Positions 21,796-32,873 of a DNA stretch of 64,000 nt are shown one piece after another. Location of the stretch: NCBI GenBank assembly GCA_037367355.1, contig CM074695.1, positions 2,170,001 to 2,234,000 of the forward strand, read 5' to 3'. The position numbers were made by a program, and so were the translations under genes. Source of the DNA: Neoscytalidium dimidiatum. Taxonomy: Eukaryota > Ascomycota > Dothideomycetes > Botryosphaeriales > Botryosphaeriaceae. Within the stretch, counting starts at the first letter, position 1. The number at the start of each line of letters is the position of its first letter. The notes under the pieces were generated by a model. It saw only the letters and a list, made by a program, of their open reading frames with translations. It did no database searches and was not told where the DNA came from.

Positions 21796-23244
21796 GAGTG
21801 GTGGGAGTAGGGATGGGCAGACACTGTAGCATGTGGAGCGCAGGATGTATTTACTGCACGGATGTTGATGTACGATAATGGGCCCGCACAACTGTTACTT
21901 GGGTCCGTTTCCGCAGCGGATAATGGCAGTGCACACACATTGAGGTTCTGGTCGACCAATGGGGAGATGCAGGTGCAGTAAACAGCAGCAGCAGCAGCGA
22001 CGAGATTGCGGCTCCCATTGCGAGATCCGCGTGATGCATCGACTGTGGACGTCGCAACTCCAAAACACTAAACACTGACTCGTTGCGTTCTTGCAAACAC
22101 GCTCGCTCTTGCTGGTGTGCGTCCGTCTCGCGAACAGAAAGTCGGCACGACGGGTGCAAGGCGGGTATGCATGGATCCTGGAACGAGGCGGTGGTTTATC
22201 GGGTGGGATAACGTCATCACCCAGCTCACCCAGCTCACCCAGCCGCCCGGGAGGGGGGGGCGCTCGCGGCCCCGGACAGCAGCGGCAGCGGCACGCCGCC
22301 CGCCATGATGGCGAGGCTGGGATGGGCTTCGTGCAGCACGCTCGCAGGCTGCTTCTTATGCTTATCGCGCAGTGCTGCGCGGTGGGCTGACGACGCGATG
22401 GTGTGGGCGCCCAAAGGGGTGGCGTGCGCTCGGCTGTCTGAATCGCGCGGCATATGGCACGTGACTCTGGCGCTGCTTGTTAATCAGGCTGGTGGTATCA
22501 TAAAAATGCTTCCGTTGCCTCGCTACGTCACCTCTTTCATCATCACCGCCAACTCGCAGAAACCAGCACCCGCTTTGGGACGAGCAGGCATTGGCAGTCT
22601 GGCATCAGCCTCACTTTGTACCGTCGACGCCGCCCCAGACACACGCCCCCCGTCTGCCAAAAGTGCAGCTGCGCGCCGCCCGGCGAGTGCGCCCATTGTT
22701 GCTGCCGTTTTGCGATCAGGGGAATTGCGTCACGCCCACCCCCGAATCCTCGAGATTTTCGCAACACTGCGACCGCCCTCGACAACAACGTCGCGCAGCC
22801 TCTGAATCGCGTCGAGCATCGAGCCTGCCCGACTGCACCGCCTTCCGACTGCGGCTCAACGCGTGCACGTATCTGCGCGCCGCCTGGTGCTGGTAAGCCT
22901 GTTCCGCTGGTGGCGAAAGATAGTGCGCAACTCCTCCCTGCGACCGCGCCAGGAGTCTGCAACGCACGCAGCACGCCCCGACGCCGCGACGGCGTCCATG
23001 TGCTCGCGCTCGACCCTCGACGCTGACTGCCGCTCTGCGACACAGACAAAGAACTCCTCTGCGCCGAGCCGACCAACGCGTCGTGTCGTCTCCGGAATCA
23101 GTTGGCTCTGGCACGACGCTCGCTGGAGGCAGCCCAGAGTTCATCCACCCCGACGGCGGATCGACACAACAAGCCCTTACGTCATTCAAAGAGGCACCTC
23201 CCGCCAACAGAAACTCAAACAACTCCCCTTAAGTCATCCCAAGC
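21796..23244. other. 1.45-kb region, probable long promoter/leader of atfA
   Basis: No domain-bearing frame on either strand. Contains a (CAG)5 run at 21983-21997 and a CACCCAGCT duplication near 22220-22240. Long leaders are common for stress regulators, so part of this is likely atfA promoter and 5' UTR. Confidence 0.45.
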
Positions 23245-25182
23245 ATGTCCTCCCCGCAGGATTCGAAGCGAAACTTACCTGCGCAAGGCGAAGGTTCGTT
23301 TTCCTGTCCCTCCAACGCCCTCTCCTGCCATTGATCATCACCATGCTGCCGTCCTCGTCGCGCCCTTTTGCCACCCTCTGCATCGCGCATCCAGCTTGCT
23401 AACTGCATTCGCGTGCTGCAGAGAACCAGAAGTTGGACAATGAGACCAAGCAGCCATCACCTCCCAGAATAGGTACGTGCGACTGCGTATCGCCGATCCA
23501 TGCATGCTCACAACACTCGCGCGTCCCATCGTCTGTGTCGCTACTTTCATAACCTCCTTTCTAACATCCATGCAGAGGCACCTGATAACGTTGGCGACGC
23601 AAAGATATCCACAACGACGACTGCACCGACGACGAGTGCGCCCCTTGCTCCACCTCCCCGTCCTGGACAGAACACTACTGCCGATAATTCTGGAGATTAT
23701 TTTAGCGGTGCGCACGGCACTAGCAATAACCATTTCAATCTGGAGCCCAATCCGTTTGAGCAGTCATTTGGCAACCCTGCCGCCGAGACCCCTGGAAAGA
23801 GTCTGCTGCCGCCTGTCGCAAGTCTGACATCGCCCTCTTCCCTTTTACCTGGAGGCACACCTGGCTGGCCCAATTCATTGAGGTCGGGGCCCTTGAGTCC
23901 TGCAATGCTTACTGGTCCCACTGGTGGTGGTGACTACTTCGGCGAACCTTGGAAAGGCGGCTTCCCCACTCCTAACGAGTCCTCCCTTCGCACTGGATTG
24001 ACCCCTGGAGGTGGCGGGTCCATGTTCCCTGCTCCCAGTCCTAATTCCCAGGCTTTGTTCAACTCCCTCCAAAGCGGCGGCGCAACACCAAGTACCAGTG
24101 AATTTTATCGGGCTGCGTTCAAGATGAATAATAACTTCGGCCAAAACGCCAACCCACCCACTTCACAACCGACGGAGCAGAACAACCAGACCACGAGCGA
24201 TAATAAGCAGTTTCCGGCTGAGCAGCAGAATAACCAGCAGCAGACTCAACAGCAAGGCCAGCAACAGCAAGATCCATTTGGTCAACATGATGCGAATGTC
24301 GTGACGTCATTGTTGGGTCTTTCGCGTGCCGATGCTCAGCAGAACAGCAACAACCAATTCGCAATGCCCGGTCAGCCCTCTCACGTCAATACCAATGTTG
24401 CTCAATTGGGACCGCAGTCTCAAGAAACGTCCCCAACCACGAAACGCGCTGGCAAGAACTCTATTACCAGCATGTCTGGGTCGGCCGACACCGGTGAATT
24501 CTCGGAAAGCGCCCACAGTGAGGACGCGAAGCCCGCCCGGTCCCGCGGTGGGAAGAAGAATACCAACGGTAAAAACCAGACATCTAACGGGAGACGGAAG
24601 GCCGATGATGGCGCTGTTAAGGGTCCTGCCAATAAGAAAGCCAAGACCACCGCCGGCAATGCCAACGCCCAAAGTAATGATGAAGAGGAGTCCGACGATG
24701 AGATCAAACAGGAAGGTGGTGACAACTCCGGCGGTAATAACAACGGCAAGAAGATGACGGATGAAGAGAAGAGAAAGAATTTCCTAGAGCGCAACAGGTA
24801 CAGTGCCATCGCCCTTTTCCAGCCTTTGACCGAGTACTAAATCTCTTTTAGGGTTGCTGCGCTCAAGTGTCGTCAAAGGAAGAAGCAATGGTTGGCGAAT
24901 CTGCAGGCTAAAGTGGAGCTTTTCAGCACTGAGAATGATGCTCTGTCGGCTCAGATTACGCAACTACGCGAAGAGATTGTCAACTTGAAGACTATGCTCT
25001 TGGCGCACAAGGACTGCCCTGTATCACAAGCCCAAGGTATTAGCGGCATGGCCATGACCAACTTTATCGGTGACCTTAATCACCATGCACATCCGTATGG
25101 AATGGGGATGCCGCCGAATGGAGTGCCGCCGATGGGCATGGGCATGCAGCAGCCACCGCCGCAGGCCATGCAAAGGCGATGA
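23245..25182 (+). CDS. atfA: AtfA/Atf1-type bZIP stress transcription factor
   Basis: ATF/CREB-family activator that in fungi acts downstream of the Sty1/HogA MAP kinase in osmotic, oxidative and spore stress responses. Exons 23245-23293, 23422-23472, 23576-24797 and 24852-25182 join in phase to 550 residues. The first exon is only 49 nt with a GTTCGT donor, so the N-terminus is the least certain part. Seen: Ser/Thr/Pro-rich N-terminal half with DYFSG and FPTPNESSLRTGLTPG blocks (typical Atf1 activation region with SP/TP sites), a Gln-rich stretch, acidic and lysine patches, then the bZIP: KRKNFLERNR joined by splicing to VAALKCRQRKKQW, with leucine heptads in LQAKVELFSTENDALSAQI. The N-x7-R basic motif is intact only after splicing. 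Tail is Met/Pro/Gly-rich. Confidence 0.92.
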
Positions 25183-26286
25183 GTTGAAATCTGTGCAAAC
25201 TCTGTACGACGGCAGCTGAGTCTACCTTTTGATCACTCAGCTGATGGCGCATTAACTTGCTCAACTGTCGCAGCGCGCACCGCACCCTGCAACGGCAAGG
25301 GAATCGCTGTACTTCACACTTCGAGATCCCCCATGCGGCGCTCAGTCGCTTGGGCCTATTCGCTTCGCTCCTGACACGCACACCTTTGACGCTACATGTA
25401 TAGTACCTACTTGGCTTCTTTGACCTTCTTCACTCTTTCTCTCACGGCTGGCGTAAAGTGGACGGTTCCGTGGGGTTCAAGAGTGTAGATAAAGCTCTCT
25501 GTTTCCAGGTGCTTGGGTGGTTTCTGTTTTCTCTTATTCATTTCTTGCTTCTACAACACATATGGGCGTTTGGAGCTGGTGGTGGTGGGTTTGACGGGCG
25601 GCAACAGGGATGGGATTGGGGATCTTCATAGCCTCTGGCTCCCAATCACTCGCCCTTGCCCAAGTCTAGGTGGCCGTAGGCGCGACATGGTAAAATCAGG
25701 GCTTCTTCATGATGCATCCTGGACGGAGTGATGCTACTTACTGATAATGGGATCATGCATTCAAGAAATATGACGCAGGGTGATACTTTTGCCCAATAGG
25801 AATTGGACTGGCTGGGCGGACTACTGGTTGTAGGTAGCGGAAAATGGAAACTGACAGGGCCCATGAGGATTTATGCGCTCGCAACATTGCAGCGAACCTG
25901 GTTTGTTCAGCAACATTACAGTCGTAGCGCTAGTGTAAAGAGTTTACCGCGGCGATACATGTCTGGCCGGCATCATGTGAAACGTCGTGTTAGTCTCCAC
26001 TAAAAAGATCGTTATCTGAATCAAGTCATGCTGCTCGAGCATGCTCGAAGCGCGCAGAAAAAGCGTGCACGTGAGTACGTGAGGTTGTTCGGTTATTGTG
26101 AAGATGCTGCTTAAGGATTGACCCGACTCCGAAGACCGGAGAAGAGATGAGACAAAACCTCAGGGCTCGGCAGATTAAGCGCTCATTACGAAATTGGGCG
26201 GACCGTGACGCCGTACTCGGGGAGCACAGCGCACAGGGCTAAAAGGAAAAGAGCAGGGGGCGTTGAGCTGGGATTCTGCGGGGCAG

Positions 26287-26294
26287 ATATAAAA
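26287..26294 (+). promoter_or_regulatory. TATA-box candidate
   Basis: ATATAAAA followed by GG stands 54 bp before an ATG at 26341 and about 285 bp before the F-box-like start, a plausible core promoter spacing if transcription begins near 26320. Confidence 0.45.
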
Positions 26295-26340
26295 GGCACG
26301 GAGTTGCTCGTATGATCACAAGATCAGATAAGATTGAAAG

Positions 26341-26409
26341 ATGAATTCCCCCGAAGCGGATAAGGTGAGCTGCCCTTGTGCCTGGCGTCTGGCGCGGGCC
26401 GAGTCATGA
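26341..26409 (+). other. upstream short ORF or leader exon
   Basis: A 22-codon ORF starts right after the TATA candidate. A good donor (AAG then GTGAGC) lies after codon 8, and a pyrimidine-rich tract ending in TAG lies near 26525, so this may be a uORF partly removed by a leader intron. Joined in phase 0 it does not enter the main frame, so it is not a simple N-terminal exon. Confidence 0.3.
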
Positions 26410-26572
26410 TGCTGCCCTGCTGCGCATCCAAGACGCCTCGAGTTCCCCGCGCCTGCCCGCCACAGCTGCGCTCTTTCTACTCTCTTCCTCAATCAACCCC
26501 TTCCTCCCACCTGGAGCCTGCGTAGCCGTGTGCGAGCTTCGATGAGGCCCGCGGTGCAGCTCTTCCGTCGCC

Positions 26573-28463
26573 ATGGTGGTGTTTCTTGACTTCGAAGACG
26601 ACTCGCCCGACCCTTTCCTCGCGCCCTACCGTCCGACTGACGCGTACCCGCTATCGCAGCAGCAGTACCGTGGTGGCCCGCCAGACGGCGAACAAGCGGC
26701 TCAGCCCCGACCTGAGGACGAGCGGCCGAATCCCAACATCAACGGCTTCTCAGCCATCCTGAGCTGCTATCCGTAAGTCTGACCCTCAGAACTTCCTCTG
26801 TCCACTTCCCAGCCCTCACCCCTCTCTCACCGGAACTCTTGGCGGGCGGATCCCCGCTAAAACGCATGCTTCGGCTGCTTGCAGCATCGTCTCACAGCTC
26901 GCATCGCTTCTCGACCTCAACACGTTGCATAACCTTTCGCGCACGTGCCGCCAATTCCGTGCGAATCTGCTCGAGTACCGCAACCAGTTGGTCACTCAGA
27001 CCTTACGCTGCTGCAACGACCATGTGCCTTGCGAGCAGGCCCCGCCCTCGGGGCCCCACGACGCCCAGCATGACTGGCGCAGCGCTCCCGAAGGGAGAAG
27101 ACTCCTGAGCGGGAAGGTCGGCAAGTGCGCCAGAGATATGGTGGGCGAGTGCCGGAAGTGCGGCGTTGTGGTTTGCAGGGTAAGTCCACGGCATCCAAGA
27201 CTGCAGCGCCGTCAGAGGCGCAGTCGACTATCCATCCGACCGAGCAGGAGGTACTCGTGAAGCTCTACGGAGCCCTACGAACTGCTGTATCAGCTGTGGC
27301 CTGGGTGCTTCCGATGCGGATGTAGCTCAACTGCCGCTTTTTGGATGACTGCGTCTCGAGGCGGACTGCAAGCTTTGGACACGACCAATGGGCGCTTTCA
27401 AGCAACTCCAGGAGGAGACGGGGATACCTGACAGAACTCCCAGAATTGCACCAGCAAGCCACCACCCCCAATAGCTTTCCCGCAGCGTCTCCGACGCCTG
27501 TGCAAGACTTGTGCAAATGCACCTCTGTCAATCTTGATGTCACCGAACATCACGACGCCTCCTCCGGCTTCCTCGTTGCTAACCTACCGCGCTCGCTCGA
27601 ACGGCTCGACCCCGGGCTCGTCGCCCCATTCGTCTACGTCCACCCTCAGTACCACCCCGCCACCGGCCTCGCCTCCTTTGTTCACACCGTCATCGTCTCC
27701 AGGCGCGTCCTCGGCGTGCGGGCCGCCATCTCCAGACAAATGCGCAGAACTCACCGAGGAAGATGAGACTCCGGCCTTCACCAGCCAAGCCTTCATCCGC
27801 AGTCCTTGCACGTGTCCCGAAGTTGTATGGCTCTGCCAGCCCTGCGGTCATGGCATCCGCACCAAAGACTCGCAATACGCACTTGGCTGGACCTGGCGGA
27901 CGCGCTACAGCACGTACTTGGGCGGCATAGGTGCTGGCATAGGCGAAGGGCTCGAGGGCGTGAAGTGCGGTCTCGAAGCCGCCTGCCGCGGCGGGCATGA
28001 TGTCGAGCACGAGGAGTGCGGCAACGCCGAAGAGATTGCGGACCTGCAGCTCAGACTCGGCGACCACGGCTCAGTACAACAAACGAGCCACGGCGTCTCG
28101 ATCGGCGGAATCGGAGCAGCCAGCAGTAGCAACGGTGCCTTCGGCACAGGCGCCGGCACCGCAGCCGGCAGCCCGCACGACGAGTGGAGCGGCACATCCT
28201 TCTTCGCGCAGGAGATCGAGGGTATTGGCGGGCGCCGCGTCATGAAGATCAAGCGGCGCGTGCGCGTGGGCGCGGTGGTCAAAGAGTACGAGGACGAGCG
28301 CGAGCGCCGCGAGCCGTACCTCACCCGCGAGAAGGAGGGCGCGAATCGAGCGTGGTGTGCTTGGTGCGCGAGGGTCGTGCCGTCGAGGAGGGATGCAAGG
28401 GAGTTGGAGAAGTGGGGGTTTGAGGGCTTGTATTGTGGCGATGGAAGGACCGCGAGGGCTTGA
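26573..28463 (+). CDS. F-box-like domain protein with cysteine-rich motifs
   Basis: Probable substrate adaptor of an SCF ubiquitin ligase; no substrate can be named. Exons 26573-26772, 26885-27179 and 27444-28463 close in phase to 504 residues. The ATG has a strong context (GCCATGG). Seen: an F-box-like helix region formed across the first splice (FSAILSCYPIVSQL, then LLDLNTLHNLSRTCRQFR) at about residues 57-95; paired cysteines ECRKCGVVVCR spliced to NCTSKPP and RRLCKTCANAPL, suggesting a small zinc-binding knuckle; further CTCPEVVWLCQPCGHGI; and a C-terminal WCAWCARVVPSRRDARE block. The middle is Pro/Ser/Thr-rich low-complexity. The second intron (264 nt) is unusually long for this window. 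The F-box match is moderate; the gene model is strong because the cysteine block is made only by the splice. Confidence 0.82.
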
Positions 28464-30717
28464 TTGAGGGAATGGTTTTGGTCTTTTCTTTTTACTTTTC
28501 CTTCCAAGCCTTCCTCCCTCCATCTCCCTCTCCCTCTCCCTCTATCTCTCGCTCTCTCTTCCTCCTCTTTTTACGACTGCGGCGAGTCCTTTTTCTTGCG
28601 CTTTCTGGACGAGACTGATGCGCGACATTTACGTTAGCGGTGGAACGATGGTTGATGAATGACAACGACTCAGAGGGGAGGCAAGACTGGAAGGGTGATA
28701 GTGGTGGTGAGTAGTCTCTCTGCACAATCGCAGCGGGTGAATGGTGCTGGATGGCGAGATTGACTGCTTGGAGTTTTCTTCCGCCGGCTGTGATGCAGCT
28801 TGATGAGAATGGCGACGACTGAGTGCGAGATGCATCCGTATGGAGTGGGATGGTAGAACTCATAGTGACGAGGAAGCAATACGTTGGATTACTAGGTAGT
28901 GCATCATAGGATATGGGATAGAATGGAATGTTCACTTGCGCATTTTCTGGTCTACCGGTAATCGAAGGGTTAATGTTTGTATGAGGAAAATGGGTTGAAA
29001 AAGAATGGAGAAAGCGTGAGAGTTTGGAATTTAGGTGAGCGGGTGGGCTGATATATCCATCTGGAGGATGGAGGAGGTGATGTGCTACTTGCGGGGAAGA
29101 TAACGAGCTGTCACGCCATACTGATAACTTCACTAGCAGGTCATGGAAAGAACAGTTGTCTTAAGGGACAAATTGGTATGGCATTTTGTGTTGCGGTAGC
29201 AGAAAAGCAGAGTCCCGCTTGCAGTGACTCATGGAGCGATAAGGTAGCTGGGCTTAGAGAATCCGAGGTAACATCGGGTAATGCAACTCTCGAAGAAACT
29301 CATAGCCGTGCATGCTTCTCTCTACCATCAATTAGGTTTTAGATAATCTGCGACGCACCTGCTGAGCCTGGAAGTGGATGATCTTACAAATAAGAATTCT
29401 GGTTTCCCCAGAAATTTTTCAAATTTCTGCATGGTAGCATGCGGCGCCTGTACACCATAGAAATCTAGCCACTGTCACTCTTTGGGAGATGGAACGCTTG
29501 AGAATCATTTCAACATTTATACTAGTGGTTATCTACTCTTCCATCCACTCTCTACAACGTCGAAACGGTTTGGTGTGATGCTGACGAGCTGCTCGGAGGG
29601 AGAATGCTTGCGATCATTATCAGACGCAATTGGATGAAGAGAATTGAGAAGTGACGCTACTGCAAGACTTGACATGTCAAGCCCCTCAGCCCCGCAGGGT
29701 GCAAGCTTTGACCAGATTCGAGAGGGCATCAACAGTACGGCGGAGTGCCTGGGTTCGGGCAATTGACCTCGCATTTCCGATATGTCGTTACTCCTTTTAA
29801 ACCCATATGTCATACAAGTCGTAACATCACATGATAAAGCTTGCAATGGCTGCGAGAATGATATGTTACAGAGCGTGGGTCTTTGCCTAAGAGTATTGTA
29901 ATCGTATACAATAGTGCGCGTACAGAATTGAAGTAACCATTTTATGGCAAAGCCTTTGGCATCACTATCACCTACGTCATACCAAATGCCGCCGTCTCGA
30001 CATACTAAGCGAGGTTTCTGAATAACAGAGCCTGGAGGAGGCTCCACAAAGCCTATCGATTATTTCGGAGGTGCATCGAAGTCACTCTCTAACAACAGTC
30101 ACCCCGTTCGGCTCAGTCTGAGAGGACGCAGACACCCACTGGTGTGCCTCTCCTCTCTGCGCACATATGGACGAAGTCTACAACTGTCTCCTGCCGTGTG
30201 GACATCTCAGACAAGCAAGCGACTGAAGTCGTGAGCATCCTCGTTTATCAAGACTATCATCGTGTTGGACACATCTGAAGATAATGTTCGCGGACAATAT
30301 TGAAATCTAATGCTGCGTGATAGTATCTTCATCAACAAGGAATGCTCTCGGCGTCACTCACAAGCTCTAGCTTCAAGCACAGGACTAATAAGAGAACCGA
30401 CCATCCGGCAGCGAGTAGATACAGGTGGGCTTCTCTTCCCCACACAGTAAACTGACCGGCTTCACTTTGCCCGACGGTGCCGATGGATGATCAAAATAAG
30501 CTCTGTTTCAAACCTTGGAGAAATGTGACGTTCAAATAGTGCTCAGTCGCACACTTCGACACATGAGCAAGCCCGGATAACTTTCACATGAAAGTGGTCA
30601 TACGCATTTGTACAGACATCTAAAACTCATTCTTACCACCCCAAACGCCTGATCAATGCTATTTTCAGTCCAAGAGGTACCAGATGCACCATAACCCCCA
30701 CCAATGCTCCACCACAC
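28464..30717. other. 2.25-kb gene-free stretch
   Basis: Between two convergent genes. Frames are short and featureless. A CT-rich tract lies at its left end. No transposon terminal repeats or tRNA could be seen. Confidence 0.5.
28511..28573. repeat. CT-rich low-complexity tract
   Basis: Tandem CCCTCT-like units passing into CTCTCT and CCTCCT, just downstream of the F-box-like stop; probable 3' UTR polypyrimidine. Confidence 0.8.
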
Positions 30718-32525
30718 TTAACCACAAACCACTCCCTCCTTGGGTATCTCAGCCTTCTCCACCTTCACCTCCCCACCCTCCATCTTCCGCTTGACTTCCA
30801 CCTCCTCGATCCTGCCCTCCGGCGCCACACCCGCCTTCTCCGCCTCTTGATCCACCTTGTGCTTCTGCTCCTCCAACCTCTTCTTGTCCTTCTTGCTCAA
30901 CGACAACGCGCCCTTCTCCAGCGCCTCCTTCGGCAGCGGGCGCACGTACGGCTGGCATATGAACCACGGCCGCTTGCACCTGTTCACCGCCGCGACGGAG
31001 CTTTCATGCGGGTCGAGCTCGACTTCCTCCGACTGGCCATCACTCGGCGCCGCCTGTTCCGCCGAGCCGTTCGCCTCCGCGGCCTCCTTCTCGTACTCGA
31101 TGAGGCCTTCCTTGACGGCAGCCTCGACCATCTGCAGCACGTTCTCGAACGCCTCCACATTCCCGGCGCGACACCGGGCCAAAGCGTCGCGAATGTTCGT
31201 GTGCTTCGCGACGAGCGGGCGCAGTAGGCGGAAGAGGTGGGACTGCATGGCGGTGAGGTTCGGATCGGTCGACTTCTCGAACTTCTTGGCGTCCTTCTTG
31301 CCCTTATTGTGATTGTTGTTGTTGGCCAAGCGTTGCTTCTTCTTCGGCGGCCGGCCCTCTTCCGCCGAATCATCCTCCTTCCCGTCCTCTTCCTGCGGCC
31401 GGGGCGAAGGCGGAGGGTCGGACGGCAGGAACAGCGGCTTCCTCGCGGGCGGCGCCACGCCCAGGACGTACTCGTAGATGATGTCCATGTACCGGCGGAA
31501 CACGGCGTCCATCCTGTAGCCCCCCTTGCCGTCCCTGCCCCTCCAGTACTCGCGCCCCTCGTCCCCGACCGCCGGCGGCTCCGCGAAGATGGTCGGGTCG
31601 TGCAGGTTGCCCTCGGCGCTCATGACGCCGTCCGCGCCCGTCGCCTCCAGGCACGCCGCGATGTCCCCGTGCTGCAGGATGTTCCCGTTCGCGAAGATGA
31701 CCGTCTCCGGCGGCAGGTTGTCGCGCAGGTGGCGGATGGCGGACCAGTCGGCCAGCCCGGTCTCGTGGCCCTTCTGGTGGCGCTGGCGGCCGTGGACGGC
31801 GATGATGCTGGCGCCGGCGTCGAGGATCATGCGCGCGTACGCCAGCGTCTTCTCGCGCGTCTCCTGGACGCGGAACTTGGCCGTCACGGGGACGGGCAGC
31901 TCGGCGTGCAGGCGCGAGATGAGCGCGCGGATCGTGTCCCAGTCCTCCTGCAGGAAGGCGCCGTAGTGGCCCTTGCGCGCGATGCCCTGCGGGCAGCCCA
32001 GGTTGAGGTCGACGGCGTCGCAGAAGGGCGCGACGTGCTGCGCGGCGAGGAGGAAGTCGGTGGGGTCGTTGGAGCAGAACTGGACGAAGAGCGGCCGGTC
32101 GATGGCCGGGTTGCCGTCCAGGTGGGCGTCGGCTTGCGTGTATTGTTCGAGGTGCGCGGGGTCGGGCGGCGAGGGGATGGCGTCGCGCAGGGGCTGAAAG
32201 GATTGCTTGCGGTAGGGCGGCTTCTCGTGGAAGAGGCGCGAGTGGAACATGGGCGTGTAGGCGAGGAGGTTGCTCTTGTGGTCGTCAGGCATGAAGGAGC
32301 GGCTCAGCATGCGCCAGGCCTGCGCGCGCGCCGTTAGCTAAGATGGTACACGAAGGTGAATTTGTGCCATACGAATTCAGAAGCTTCCACCATGGGAGCA
32401 AGGACGAGCTTGGGGCTTCCAATGCTCTCATAGAAAGCGCGGCCGTGGAGCTTGGGTCGCTGGAAACACAGAGGCTTCTTGTCCGCGCCGTTTTCGACGG
32501 GCGGAGAGGGCTGTGTTGCCGTCAT
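30718..32525 (-). CDS. DUS1: tRNA-dihydrouridine synthase Dus1
   Basis: FMN enzyme that reduces uridines 16/17 in the tRNA D-loop with NAD(P)H. Exons 32525-32373 and 32319-30718 join across a 53-nt intron to 584 residues; the splice restores LVLAPMVEASEF-AWRMLSR, the family's N-terminal signature. Seen: RPLFVQFCSNDP, DAVDLNLGCPQGIARKGHYG with the catalytic cysteine at about C160, TAKFRVQETREKT, IIAVHGRQRHQKG and VIFANGNIL, all in the usual order. The fungal version here is long: an insert of about 40 residues follows LFHEK, and a C-terminal extension of about 250 residues includes a basic low-complexity run (KKKQRLANNNNHNKGKK) and Lys/Glu-rich helices. The start is the first ATG (MTATQPSPP); longer frames use GTG. 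Confidence 0.92.
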
Positions 32526-32873
32526 GGCTGGGCGGGTGAAGAGTAGACGCGGAGGAGAAAGGAAACGCCCCGCAGGGCTTTGTATTAAGAAGCGTATGAT
32601 TGAGGGAGGCACGCTGGCAGGCTGTGCGGGTTGCGGAGATGATGGATCTCGACCGGGAGTCGAAAAAGTTCCAGTTCAGCCTTAAACTTAGCGCCGCTTA
32701 TGTCCGCCCCACCCACCCTGGCTTCCCCGCGGTCGTGCTGGGTTCCACGGGCTGACACTTCATATTCAATTTCGGTTAGTACACTTTGAACTTTCCCTCA
32801 CTTTTCCTGGGAAGTGTTTCGACCTTCAGTAACTTCTTTCATCTCTCTACATAACTCAGTCTATCTCTCTCAA
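32526..32873. other. intergenic between two minus-strand genes
   Basis: Carries the DUS1 promoter and the beta-galactosidase 3' end within 348 bp. No defined element seen. Confidence 0.45.

Larger units (their letters stand above)
25183..26572. other. intergenic with promoter of the F-box-like gene
   Basis: Contains the atfA 3' region and, at its right end, a TATA element and a short upstream reading frame listed separately. No other gene recognised. Confidence 0.5.

Noticed and set aside
28492..29133. 213-codon minus-strand frame
   Set aside because: Made partly of the CT-rich tract and Ser/His-rich chance sequence; no homology pattern seen.
29529..30047. 172-codon minus-strand frame
   Set aside because: No domain, no signal peptide, no good start context; sits in an AT-richer gene-free stretch.
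31237..32337. 366-codon open frame on the plus strand
   Set aside because: Antisense to DUS1; low-complexity Val/Arg/Leu-rich, no domain.
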